Origin: Berberis thunbergii
Taxonomy: Eukaryota; Streptophyta; Magnoliopsida; Ranunculales; Berberidaceae
Length of the DNA: 64,000 nucleotides
NCBI GenBank assembly: GCA_003290165.1
Contig: QNQO01000196.1
Coordinates: forward strand, 1-64,000
Reading direction: 5' to 3'
In this document: in pieces, positions 54,300 to 64,000 of the stretch
Layout: every line of letters begins with the position of its first letter
Numbering within the stretch: the first letter of the stretch is position 1
The notes under the pieces: generated by a model
The model's database searches: none
What the model was told of the DNA's origin: nothing
Seen by the model: only the letters and a program-made list of their open reading frames with translations
Position numbers and translations under genes: made by a program

Positions 54300-55418
54300 G
54301 TATCTAGTTATATCCCTTAAAAAAGTAATTCTTGCTGGCCTAGGCCCCGCTGCCTAGTTGCTGCCCAAGCAGCAACATCGCTCCCTTTCCCAAGCCAGGT
54401 AGAATTGGGGCCCTTAAAATTAATGGATATAGTTTACCACCATTTCAACCTACACAAGGTCTCCCACAAGGCTACCCAGTATCTCCATACCTGTTCCTTT
54501 TTTGTATGGAATGCCTAGCACAATTTCTTACTATTCCTACTAATGATGACAAATATATATGGGCATTAAATTTCCAAGAATGGACCGTGTATCGATCTCT
54601 CATTTATTTTTATTTTTATTTTTAGATGATTGTCTTCTCTTTTTACCAGATACTCTTGATATGGGTCACCATCTTAAATCTTTACTTGATCATTTTCGGA
54701 CAACGGATTAATTTCCAAAAATCCTCAATCATGTTTAGTAATAATACTCCACGAAGACACCAACGTATAATTGGTCGTATCTTTAGAATCCCAAGATCGA
54801 GTAATAAGGAATCTTACTTAGGAGTGCCTATCCTGTAATAAGAGGGTGGATAAATTGACTTTTGCCTATATTTTGATGGCAATGTAGTCGGATTTCACTC
54901 CAAGGAAATACTCTCACTATACTGTGTCAGCTCACCTCTTACCTAAGACTTAGCATAACAAATTGGCAAATGTTCAAATTTTGTATTGGGCAGTACCAAT
55001 GCAACTCGCAAAATTAATCTCTAAAGCTGGCAAAATGCCAATTCCCATTCGTTATGGGGGCCTAGGAATCCATAAGACCAGTACTATGAATCTGGCCCTC
55101 CTAGCTAGCCAGGCTGGCTCGGCGCTTTACTATGAATCTGGCCCTCCTAGCTAGCCAAGCTGGCTCGGCACTTTCTCAATAAACCTAACCCTCTCTCTGG
55201 GTACAGATGTCTTCAAAATATTTGAAGAATCGTTCTCTTCTATCTTGCCCAACAATCAGATCTTGCTTACCAACATGGCGGGCCATCTTGAAAGGAAGAG
55301 ATGTTATTAAAGCTTATTTTACCATTCAAGTTCAATTTGGACTTCAAACTAGATTTTGGATTCAACCGTGGCTATTGCCGCAAGCTCTCATTGACTTCAC
55401 TCGTCACCTGATCTGTTG
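54300..55418 (+). pseudogene. L1-type LINE reverse transcriptase C-terminus (second remnant)
   Basis: Reads ALKINGYSLPPFQPTQGLPQ, SPYLFLFCMECLAQFL, then after a frame change DDCLLFLPDTLDMGH (a degenerate FADD box near 54625), FQKSSIMFSNNTPRRHQ, SYLGVPIL, and the zinc-ribbon-like region IPIRYGGLGIHKTSTMNLAL and FGLQTRFWIQPWLL. This is the thumb and C-terminal part of plant L1 ORF2. Frameshifts throughout; a 37-bp segment (TACTATGAATCTGGCCCTCC) is tandemly duplicated at about 55081-55160. Interrupted at 55419; continues about 62131. Confidence 0.8.
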
Positions 55419-55769
55419 TAACTGATTATATGGAGCAGCAACTAAAATGTCACAGTAAGACATTCCCAAGTATTTTGAAAAACTCATATGCTGACCATGT
55501 TTGCTAGTATAATGTAGAGGTGGGCAAACGGGTTGAGGATCCGCGGGTTTAAATCGGACCGGACCGTTTTGCTCTAAACGGTCCGGATTTTAATTTTGTA
55601 TTTTTAGATACGGTTCGGATCGGTCCGGATCCGTTATAAAACGGTCCGGTCCCGGTTTCTATTTTTAAAAAAAACACGGTCCGGGTTGGACCCGTCCGGA
55701 CCGTTTCAAATCGTATTTAGTATAAAATCCAAAACCTAAACCAAAAAACCCTAAACCTATACTGTAAAC

Positions 55770-56110
55770 TCTCCTCTCTCAGTCTCTCTGCCTCTCCTCT
55801 CTTTGTCTCTGTCTCGAGAAGGGGAAGGAGATCCTCTCCTCTCCTCTAGTCCTCTCCTCTCCTCTCTTCTATCAGTCGAAGATCAGCAGTGTCGAAGAAG
55901 CAGCAGCAGAGAAGAAGCAAAACTCTTTTCTCTGTCGAAGAAGCAAAACATCAGCGAGATCAGCGAAGAAGCAAAGCAGAGAAGAAGAAGCAAAGCATCA
56001 GCGAAGATCAACACTCCTTTCTCTGTCGAAGAAGCAGCAAAAGAGAAGAAATCAGCGAGATCAACACTCGCTGATTAGGCCTATCCTCTCTGTCGAAGAA
56101 GCCATATGCC
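55770..56110 (+). repeat. Pyrimidine-rich leader and (TCTCTGTCGAAGAAGCAAAAC)n imperfect repeats in Pack-hAT 3
   Basis: CTCTCCTCTC tracts (55770-55870) are followed by at least five copies of CTGTCGAAGAAGC(AAAAC)-type sequence (55890-56130), preceded by AAACCCTAAACC. The arrangement resembles a transcribed 5' leader located at the end from which the captured gene reads. Confidence 0.7.
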
Positions 56111-56154
56111 CCTATCCTCTCTGTCGAAACAGCAAAACCCTAAGCAAGGAAAGA

Positions 56155-56345
56155 TTGAAAGCAGGGAACTTGAGAGGGAAGACCTTGGCAGTGATGGGTC
56201 TCTCAATCACAATCTCACCTTCTCTTCTCCTCATCTTCATCTTCCTCACAACCCCATTTCAGTTCATCTCAGGCGAAGCAAACCCAAATCTGGGTTCGAA
56301 TCCACTCTCATCCACTCTCATTACCAGGAAATTACCAGGAACATT
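56155..56345 (+). pseudogene. Captured first exon of an unidentified secreted or membrane protein
   Basis: ATG near 56196 opens MGLSITISPSLLLIFIFLTT followed by PFQFISGEANPNLG, a textbook signal peptide with likely cleavage after ISG or GEA. It ends in a stop at about 56348. The junction with the ABCC fragment contains three copies of AATTACCAGGA-like sequence (56320-56385), suggesting microhomology at the join. Parent gene not recognised. Confidence 0.5.
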
Positions 56346-56353
56346 CTGAAGTA

Positions 56354-57354
<1,001 letters not shown>

Positions 57355-58119
57355 CTATGGCATAAACATAGCGAGATCTAATAGTAGATGACTCTTCAGA
57401 ATGTTTCAGAACTACCCTTTTTTCTTTCAGAATGTTCTCACCTAATAGTAGATACAATGTTTTTGTTTACTACTAGTGGTTTGTTGACTGTTGTTGATTT
57501 CCAAACAGAGCAAAGCTCCTCGTTTCTGTAAATTAATATGTTGGTTTTTTTTAATTTATTTTTTCTGTAGATCTCTTATGGATCTGTATGAAATGAATAT
57601 GACAGGATAAATTTTTTGTATGATTGTGAATGAATATGATTGGAAGTTTGGAACCATTTGGAATCGGGGAACCGAACCGTTTAGAACGGTTCGAGTTAGG
57701 TTCGTTTATCAAAATGAAGGGATCCGAACCGGACCGGATCCGTTAAAATGTAAACGGTTCGAGTCAGGTTCCTTCAAATTTGGAACTGATCCGGACCGTG
57801 CCCACCCCTAGTATAATGTATTAGATGTTTTACTCAAGCAAATTCCAATATGCAAATATAAAACATAAATTCCACCCAAACATTAAGCATACGAACAATA
57901 CCAAATGCAAAAAACTCAAATCCGAATCCTTATGCAAATGCAAATAAACATACTAATGTAAGCAAACATTCTTTGAAAACAAAGGAAATCTATGGACAAT
58001 TCAAGCTCCAAAAACAAATCAACCTATGAAGTAAATTCATCCTTAACATACCTGTTTATTGTAACTTCTGTATAAGATTCAACTGCTGTAAACAATTCAA
58101 ATAAATAGTTAGGAACGAA

Positions 58120-60306
58120 GATACCAATTTGTTCTTGGGTTGAGTCGTGGACTAGGTCGCTCTCTTTAAGACGTTTCGCGGCTCTGCCCAAGATTGTGCA
58201 AGCAGTGTACTAGCCCCGCCGTCCCCAGGATAAAACAGCCCAGAATCTTCTCTGTCTCGCTCAATCAAATGCACATTTGATGAACAGAATACTATCACCC
58301 TTAAACTCTGTTTTGCTCGGAATCACCAATAAATTTGATATAAATCAACAACAAACAAAAACTCTTTTTGATTTGATTGAGATTCTAAATGAATACTGTT
58401 TGCAAAAAACGAAAAAAACGATTTCGAAATGTTTTTGCAAAACTCTCTTGTTGTTCTCTCTGATTTCGTTTGTAAAAAACTGTTTTGTTTTTTCTTTTTC
58501 TTTTTTCTGTTTTGAAGCTATAAGTCTATGGTATTTACAGGGCGAATACCATTCATTGGAAATACGAAAAACAAGGCAGGTTCATAAGCATAAGTCACGC
58601 GAAGAAGGCAAATAAAAAACGTGGAAAATGTGGGAGAGTAGATCACGGCGCAACTCATGCAAACGTTTGATTAGAAAGATGTCTATATACATGTACACAA
58701 TTCTGTCTAGATTCATTCCCTCTTTAGAAATTCAAAATTTATTTACATTAAATAAATTTGTAGCAAAAAGAATGGGTTGTTCTCTTAATGACCCGACCCG
58801 GACGGACGGACGACGGCGGGGGCGAGAGTCTATCTCTCCCCTCCTCACAAAAGAGTGGTACCCCCAAGGGGTCCAAGCCCAAGTCCTAACAATCTCCTTA
58901 TAAACTCTACCACAAAGAGTTATATAGTAGATATGGGACTAAAAATTAAATAGAGAGATCCAGAGACTAAAATCAGAAACAGATTCAGGGTTCACATCCA
59001 GGTTCACACCCATTTTCTTTTATTTAAAAAAGCCATATTTCCAACAATCCCCCACTTGGATTTTTAAAAGATATTTCCAACAATCCCCCACTTGGATTTA
59101 GAAACAATTTTCATCGAGCAATCTAAAAATATAAGATTGTGCATAAACAAAAGTGTCTTTCGACTTGAACTCTTGCGTAGTGTTCATGTTTTAGATTATA
59201 CTAGAGTAACTCGTAGTTTTGAACTCGATCTCTAACAGACATTACACGCACAACCTTACCAGGGTAAAGTCTAAAAAGCCCGTGCCTTACGGCCATGCAC
59301 GTATATCCCAGTATAGTAAAGGCTCTAGGAATTTTACCCACAAATTCCATAGGAAGCGGCCAAACTTCCACAATCACTTAGGTGAGTCTATTAAGAGTAC
59401 TCCTGTAGCTAGGTACTCCACTCCACATAGAGTATAGACCTCATTAAGAGTTTTTAACGCATCCTACTATCGCTTCAGGAATTCATGCTTTAATCTAGGA
59501 ATGAGATTGTTATTTTGTCAGTATGATTCACATCATATCATTCACGACTTGTTATTACCCATTGAACCTATTTCTTGGGATCTCCAGTCTATAGGTTGGG
59601 TTACCATCGTGAATAACTCATCAATCTAAGGGCATTAGTCCCATTCTTTTCGAGGTTATGAAAACCTTCTCTCTAGCTAATCCTTTCATCAAAGGATTAG
59701 CCAAGTTCGCATCAATTCGTACATGATCCAATCTCATAGCACCAGTAGATAGAATTCTCTAATCGTACTGTGCTTACGACGTATTTGTCGTTTCTTGCCG
59801 TTATAATAATGGTTCTGTATTTTTCGCAATAGCCGCGCTACTATCGCAATGGATCAAAACAGCTGGAATCGGTCTTTCCCATAAAGGGATCTCTGCTAGC
59901 AGGTGTCTTAGCCAACCTGCTTCTTCACTAGTCATGACTAGTGTTATCATTTCTGACTCCATCGTGGACTGTGCCAGAATGGTAAGTTTCTTTGATTTCC
60001 AAGAAACAGGTACATCAGCTATATTGAAAATATAGCCACTGGTGACTATGGAGTCATTTGAGAGGTTGGTCTAATCAGCATCGCTATATCCTTCAAGGAC
60101 AGTGAAAAACTTCTGATTAGGTAATCTGAGGTTCTTAGTCCTCTTAAGGTACCTTATGACCTTTTCAATTGCATCTATAGAGGATAAGACTTCTTGAAAG
60201 CTAATCCTCCTCAACTGAAAAAACATAGGAATCGGAGCCAAAGTTTTTAGAAGTTCGTTTCCGTTTACTTCTCCAAGGCACAGATTCTGTCGCTTAATTA
60301 GTTTCA
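58120..60306 (-). mobile_element. Ty1/copia remnant: LTR, primer-site-like sequence and RNase H end of pol
   Basis: Minus strand. 60306-60071 reads ISFQEVLSSIDAIEKVIRYL then KRTKN and GYSDAD, the copia RT/RNase H junction. About 60000-59640 continues with degraded RNase H (VLIHCDSxAAIAK-like near 59850; HVRIDANLANPLMKGL near 59720). Two copies of AAATCCAAGTGGGGGATTGT (polypurine tract) occur at 59101-59083 and about 59066-59047. The LTR runs 59046-58130 (917 bp), starting TGTTGGAAATATGGC and ending CCCAAGAACA, followed by TGGTATC (58127-58121). Gag, integrase and most of RT are missing. Confidence 0.8.
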
Positions 60307-60776
60307 TGCATCCTTATCATAGGCACGTTATTTGAGGATGTACCCCCACTATTCCTCGAAATAACCCCCACTATGCCTCGAAAATTAATACAATTTATCT
60401 TTTCATAAATAATTCCTTGAGAAACACAAAAAATCTTCTCACAAAAAATCAGGATCCACAAAATTATTTTTAGCATGTATAAAAATATGCGTAAGCTTTC
60501 CATTAGGGGACTTTTGAACTTCGGTCCCTCTAACTATTGTCATAAACAGGTTTAGCCACTTTTTGAATGCATATTAAATGACGGTCCTTTTGCTAGCTAT
60601 AGCAAACCGTGCATTCAATTGTTAAGGACCCACACAATGAGAATATCGAATAGAATACCCATTCTATTCACCTCGCTATTCTCATTTTCTTTTAAGTTCA
60701 AGAATCTACTAAAAAAATCATTAGAAACCGTACCTTAAATTCAGCTTCTGAGTATTTTCAAACTTTGATATAATCA
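60307..60776. other. Non-coding interval between copia remnant and peroxidase fragment
   Basis: Repeated CCCCCACTATNCCTCGAAA (60341-60381) and a stretch resembling a retrotransposon leader. No gene seen. Confidence 0.4.
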
Positions 60777-61205
60777 CCAAGCTAAATTTGTGCATAGAAG
60801 CTAAATTTGTTTTTAGAGCGGTGAAGTTGAAAAAATGGACCAGGGATGATGTTCATGGCCTCTGAAGCTCTCGATACACTCCCATCTCTATGCCCGGTAG
60901 GGACTTTCCAGTAGGGTCCTTCTGTGGTAACAACTGAATCTCTTGCAACTAAAGCAAGAAGATCTGCACAGGAAACAACACCAGGGCACACTGCTTTTAA
61001 TAAACTCTTTATTCCATCTATAAAACCAAAACCCCTAGTGTTTGATTTGGAACAATGTCCTTCTCCGCTTGGTTATTCACAGTGTCATTGACAAGGACAG
61101 ATACATCACACCTCCTCACAAAGCAATCATGAAAATGCTTTCTGAGGAAAACAACTGTCAATGACGGGTCGTTTGGGACATGATTGTGCACATAATCATT
61201 TCCTT
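60777..61205 (-). pseudogene. Class III peroxidase gene fragment
   Basis: The minus-strand frame reads DYVHNHVPNDPSLTVVFLRK then HFHDCFVRRCDVSVLV (distal haem histidine motif, normally RLHFHDCFVRGCDASVLL), NNQAEKDIVPNQTL, and after a 1-base deletion GFGFIDGIKSLLKAVCPGVV, SCADLLALVARDSVVTTEGP, WKVPTGHRDG and PGPFFQLHRS. This is the N-terminal half of a secreted plant class III peroxidase. The distal Arg is Lys (LRKHFHDC) and the conserved Gly of RGCD is Arg. It lacks signal peptide, proximal haem histidine and C-terminus. It lies between the inverted-repeat arms, downstream of the copia remnant; I see no element termini of its own. Confidence 0.9.
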
Positions 61206-61676
61206 TACCAAAAACTATACAATAAAAAAATGCAATTCATGTCCATAAGAACACATCCTTTCTGTAATAATACAATAGGGATGATGACCGACTACACGAT
61301 GTACTGTGAAACCTTCGTTTGCTCTTTGCAAAACACTTAAAGGGAAATTTCCCAAGGATTGGAAACTCATACTTACACTTTTAACTAGTAGTTCCAGTAA
61401 CTGTGTATCACATTCTACTATGCATATTTCATTAGAACCATTCAACTATTCAAGCTAGATTTTAGAAATCCTATTGCATCAATAACCAGATACGATGTAA
61501 ACCACAATACATGAACAGTAATACGAATAGTCGAAAGCAGAAATCCCAATTTCAGACCTTGAAGAAGAGTAAATTTGCAAGGTGCGAATTTGAAGTGTTT
61601 TTGATAATCTAGGTATCATCAGGAGAGAACAAAATTGGGTAGCAAGTTCAACAATAGAAGATATGGCAGATAAAGA
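61206..61676. other. Non-coding interval next to the right inverted-repeat arm
   Basis: No gene recognised; may include peroxidase intron sequence. Confidence 0.4.
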
Positions 61677-62130
61677 AAACGTCTTCAAGAGGGCGACCTA
61701 GTCCGCAACTCAACCCAAGAACAAATTGGTATCTTCGTTCCTAACTATTTATTTGAATTGTTTACAGCAATTGAATCTTATACAGAAGTTACAACAAACA
61801 GGTATGTTAAGGATGAATTTACTTCATAGGTTGATTTGTTTTTGGAGCTTGAATTGTCCATAGATTTCCTTTGTTTTCAAAGAGTGTTTGCTTACATTAG
61901 TATGTTTATTTGCATTTGCATAAGGATTCGGATTTGAGTTTTTTGCATTTGGTATTGTTCGTATGCTTAATGTTTGGGTGGAATTTATGCTTTATATTTG
62001 CATATTGGAATTTGCTTGAGTAAAACATCTAATACATTATACTAGCAAACATGGTCAGCATATGGGTTTTTCAAAATACTTGGGAATGTCTTACTGTGAC
62101 ATTTTAGTTGTTGCTCCATATAATCAGTTA

Positions 62131-62478
62131 TGACATGATCCCTCAAGAACGCCTTAGCAAATTGGTTAGTGAATACTACCATCTCAAAACCTATCTTGGA
62201 ACAAGATGGAACTGTCAAATTTTCTACCACGTGATACTTTTGATAACTTAAGCCATCTTGTGTTAATGCCTGAGGAAGGTGTGGATATTGTTATCTGTTC
62301 TCTTGACGACACAGGGGTTCCTTCAACAACTTTCATTTATAAGCATCTTACTCATAAAGCATTCCTTGAATTTCGTCACCCCACTTTGAAACAAAAACTT
62401 AATCTTAGAGTTCATCACTTTATTTGAGAATGTTTTCATTCATGTGATCCTATTAAATCTAAATTTAATGCCCAAATC
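62131..62478 (+). pseudogene. L1-type LINE ORF2 C-terminal continuation
   Basis: Open frame 62206-62427 reads LSNFLPRDTFDNLSHLVLMP then VDIVICSLDDTG and TTFIYKHL. It fits weakly the LFP.D...IL.IPL...D...W.LT.SG.FSVKSAY block near the end of plant L1 ORF2 and probably continues the LINE broken at 55418. Ends at the family-2 LTR. Confidence 0.5.
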
Positions 62479-63010
62479 TGATCTCCGGGAAATTCAACCT
62501 GCAAAACAAATTGGTTAGATTGCCAAACACCACATGTTTGGTGACCAAAGGCACTCCAATGCTTAAGTTAGTAAATTTGCAGAAAATTGAGATTAATTTG
62601 GATAGAACTTAGTTAAAATTTCATACATTTTTCGGATGTTCAATTTATCTTATATAGTTGTCGTTATTAATTCTCTGTGTAACTTAAGCATATGAGGCTC
62701 AATGAAGGGAAATGTTCTCTATAACAGTCTCATCAGTCTCCTCCTTTTTGAAGATATGTCATTTGGGGAGTAACTCCCTCCATGATTTTTTTTTTCTGCA
62801 ACATTCCTCCTCTTTAAGAAAGAGCTTCGTTGGGGTTGGATTTCAACCTCTGACTACGATTTGTTCTGACCGGCCCTTTTGGGCTTTAATGACTGGATCC
62901 AACATTTTGGGCTTTGTCAGTCGGCCTTGTCTTGAAATACTTGGTCCTCGTGATAAGTGAACTTTACCACATGTATAGTCGTGATGATAGTCTTATTTGA
63001 TGTATCATCG
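62479..63010 (-). mobile_element. LTR of family 2 (minus strand)
   Basis: Plus-strand start TGATCTCCGGGAAATTC, interior AGATTGCCAAACACCACATG and GGTGACCAAAGGCACTCC, end TTTGATGTATCATCG (last base mutated). Followed by a reversed polypurine tract ACTACTCCCCCCTTAGTTAGTGG. It is the 3' LTR of a minus-strand element continuing right. Confidence 0.82.
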
Positions 63011-64000
63011 ACTACTCCCCCCTTAGTTAGTGGGTATGCTGACGTGGCTACTAACTCTACGACGGTTGGATTTTTAATTTCATCATTGCAGTGCATTTAA
63101 TGTCATTAACAATTGTTTCTATGTTTGTTTCTCTGATGCCTCGTCACTTGTTTGTTTCGGCGTGATTTTGGGATTTCGTGCAACCATCGTATCTCGCATA
63201 TCTTCCCAAAAACGGTTTTTTCATTTATGAACCCTATATAAAGGGGAGGTGAGGATTGTATTTCTTTCTTTACATTTTCTTCATTCCTAGACTTTGATTT
63301 TTCTCTCATTCGTTTTCGTTTTTTCACAATGTATGGCTTCAAGATTCTAATTGGTGATGCGCTTCCCACTTGAAAAGCTTTCTTTTAGCCTAAGCGGGTG
63401 ATGCAAGTGACTCTAGATAGTGTTTGTTATGACTATTCATTATCGGCTGACCTTGAGATCATCTTACCTGTTAGATGATGACAATCCTTGTTGTCCGAGG
63501 CTTGGCTACATTGCATTATACCCTGACATTTTTCAGTCAGGTCTTCGGTGTCCGACCTTAGAGATCTTTTAGGAATATCTAGACTTCTTGGACATTGCTC
63601 ATGCTCAAATGGGTCGTAATGGTTAGAAGGTGATGGTTGCAACCTTGGCGACGGTCGTTCTATCCGGGGTTCCTTTGAATATCTGGGCTTTGCATTATGT
63701 GGTGGGGTTTAATGTAAATAATAACCGCACTTGTTATCTCCACTCTCCTTCCTGTTTTAAGAATCTTAAATATGATTATAGGGGCTGGTCGAGGTCTTGG
63801 TTTACGCGTCCATCACTTCTGGCTATTTCAAGTTATGCAATCTATATATTATGCGATTATTTCGAGTACCAAGATGAATGAATTGTTCAGTTGACTGTTG
63901 AACTTGCTACTACTAAATCGACAGTTTTCGTCCATCAACAACTCTTTTCAAGTTTGCAGCAGTCATCGATAGATTGAAGTTTGCATAAGCAGCAAATTGG
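63011..64000 (+). pseudogene. Antisense accessory ORF of a minus-strand family-2 element (runs off the window)
   Basis: A TATA-like CCCTATATAAAGGG at 63231-63244 and the ORF from ATG at about 63329 (YGFKILIGDALPT), with stops, then DNPCCPRLGYIALYPDIFQS-like sequence, and from 63630 an open 83-codon frame with VVGFNVNNNRTCYLHSPSCF. Fourth minus-strand copy of the same protein in the window. Truncated by the window end. Confidence 0.6.

Noticed and set aside
61215..61445. 76-aa minus-strand ORF as an upstream peroxidase exon
   Set aside because: Contains no peroxidase motif; more likely intron or unrelated sequence.
62042..62230. 62-aa minus-strand ORF as a copia or LINE protein end
   Set aside because: It lies mostly in the inverted-repeat arm and opposes the LINE reading; the resemblance to a TKAL-type copia end is too weak.

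Overview
This is nuclear DNA from a flowering plant, most likely a eudicot. It has an intronless GRAS gene with plant-type 5' and 3' flanks, plant-specific transposon families (Tat and Athila Ty3/gypsy, Ty1/copia, TRIM, hAT, CACTA, Tourist-like MITE, L1 and RTE LINEs, a tRNA-derived SINE) and many plant gene fragments. I could not fix the species. Only one gene looks intact and functional: a SCARECROW-LIKE 4/7-type GRAS regulator at 19993..21852 (+). Nearly everything else is layered transposon sequence, and many layers can be delimited to the base by target-site duplications (TSDs).

Layout. 1-8358: degenerate Tat-lineage Ty3/gypsy element A (RT, RNase H, a second archaeal-type RNase H, integrase, a 135-bp tandem array, an antisense ORF and the 3' LTR), with a 1.5-kb solo LTR inside its pol. 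8359-12869: remainder of related element B, apparently the host into which A inserted (end of integrase, a different 79-bp tandem array split by a complete 559-bp TRIM, antisense ORF, LTR). 13573-15223: an LTR of the A family split by a 961-bp hAT. 15224-22500: the single-copy island with the GRAS gene, its promoter, a SINE, a foldback MITE and microsatellites. 22501-22828: a Tourist-like MITE. 22999-31250: a pile of minus-strand LTR plus antisense-ORF fragments with no gag-pol, interrupted by a 3.1-kb hAT. 31270-46220: an L1-like LINE carcass holding a 5.6-kb Athila-type deletion derivative and a 6.9-kb CACTA. 46400-50580: MITEs, a U2 snRNA-like sequence, a long hairpin and a LINE RT with a solo LTR. 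50581-62478: more LINE with two further hATs, a Ty1/copia remnant and a 454-bp inverted repeat. 62479-64000: another LTR plus antisense-ORF fragment.

The most interesting signal is gene capture. Three hAT elements share TAGGGGTGGGCA termini, subterminal AACGGTCC-type repeats and perfect 8-bp TSDs. They carry exon-intron pieces of three different host genes: an FAD monooxygenase (24077-27152), ribosomal protein eL18 (50589-54008) and the second ATPase domain of an ABCC transporter (55515-57810). In all three the captured gene reads in the same direction relative to the two element ends, behind a pyrimidine-rich leader. A CACTA element (38153-45055) carries the end of a CCS52/FZR cell-cycle activator. 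An 865-bp LTR-like element (51215-52079) carries adjoining PPR and TM9SF fragments. A class III peroxidase fragment lies between the inverted-repeat arms. None of these transposons shows a transposase, so all look non-autonomous.

Limits: identifications rest on reading translations by eye. Boundaries with a stated TSD are firm; boundaries given as approximate are estimates.
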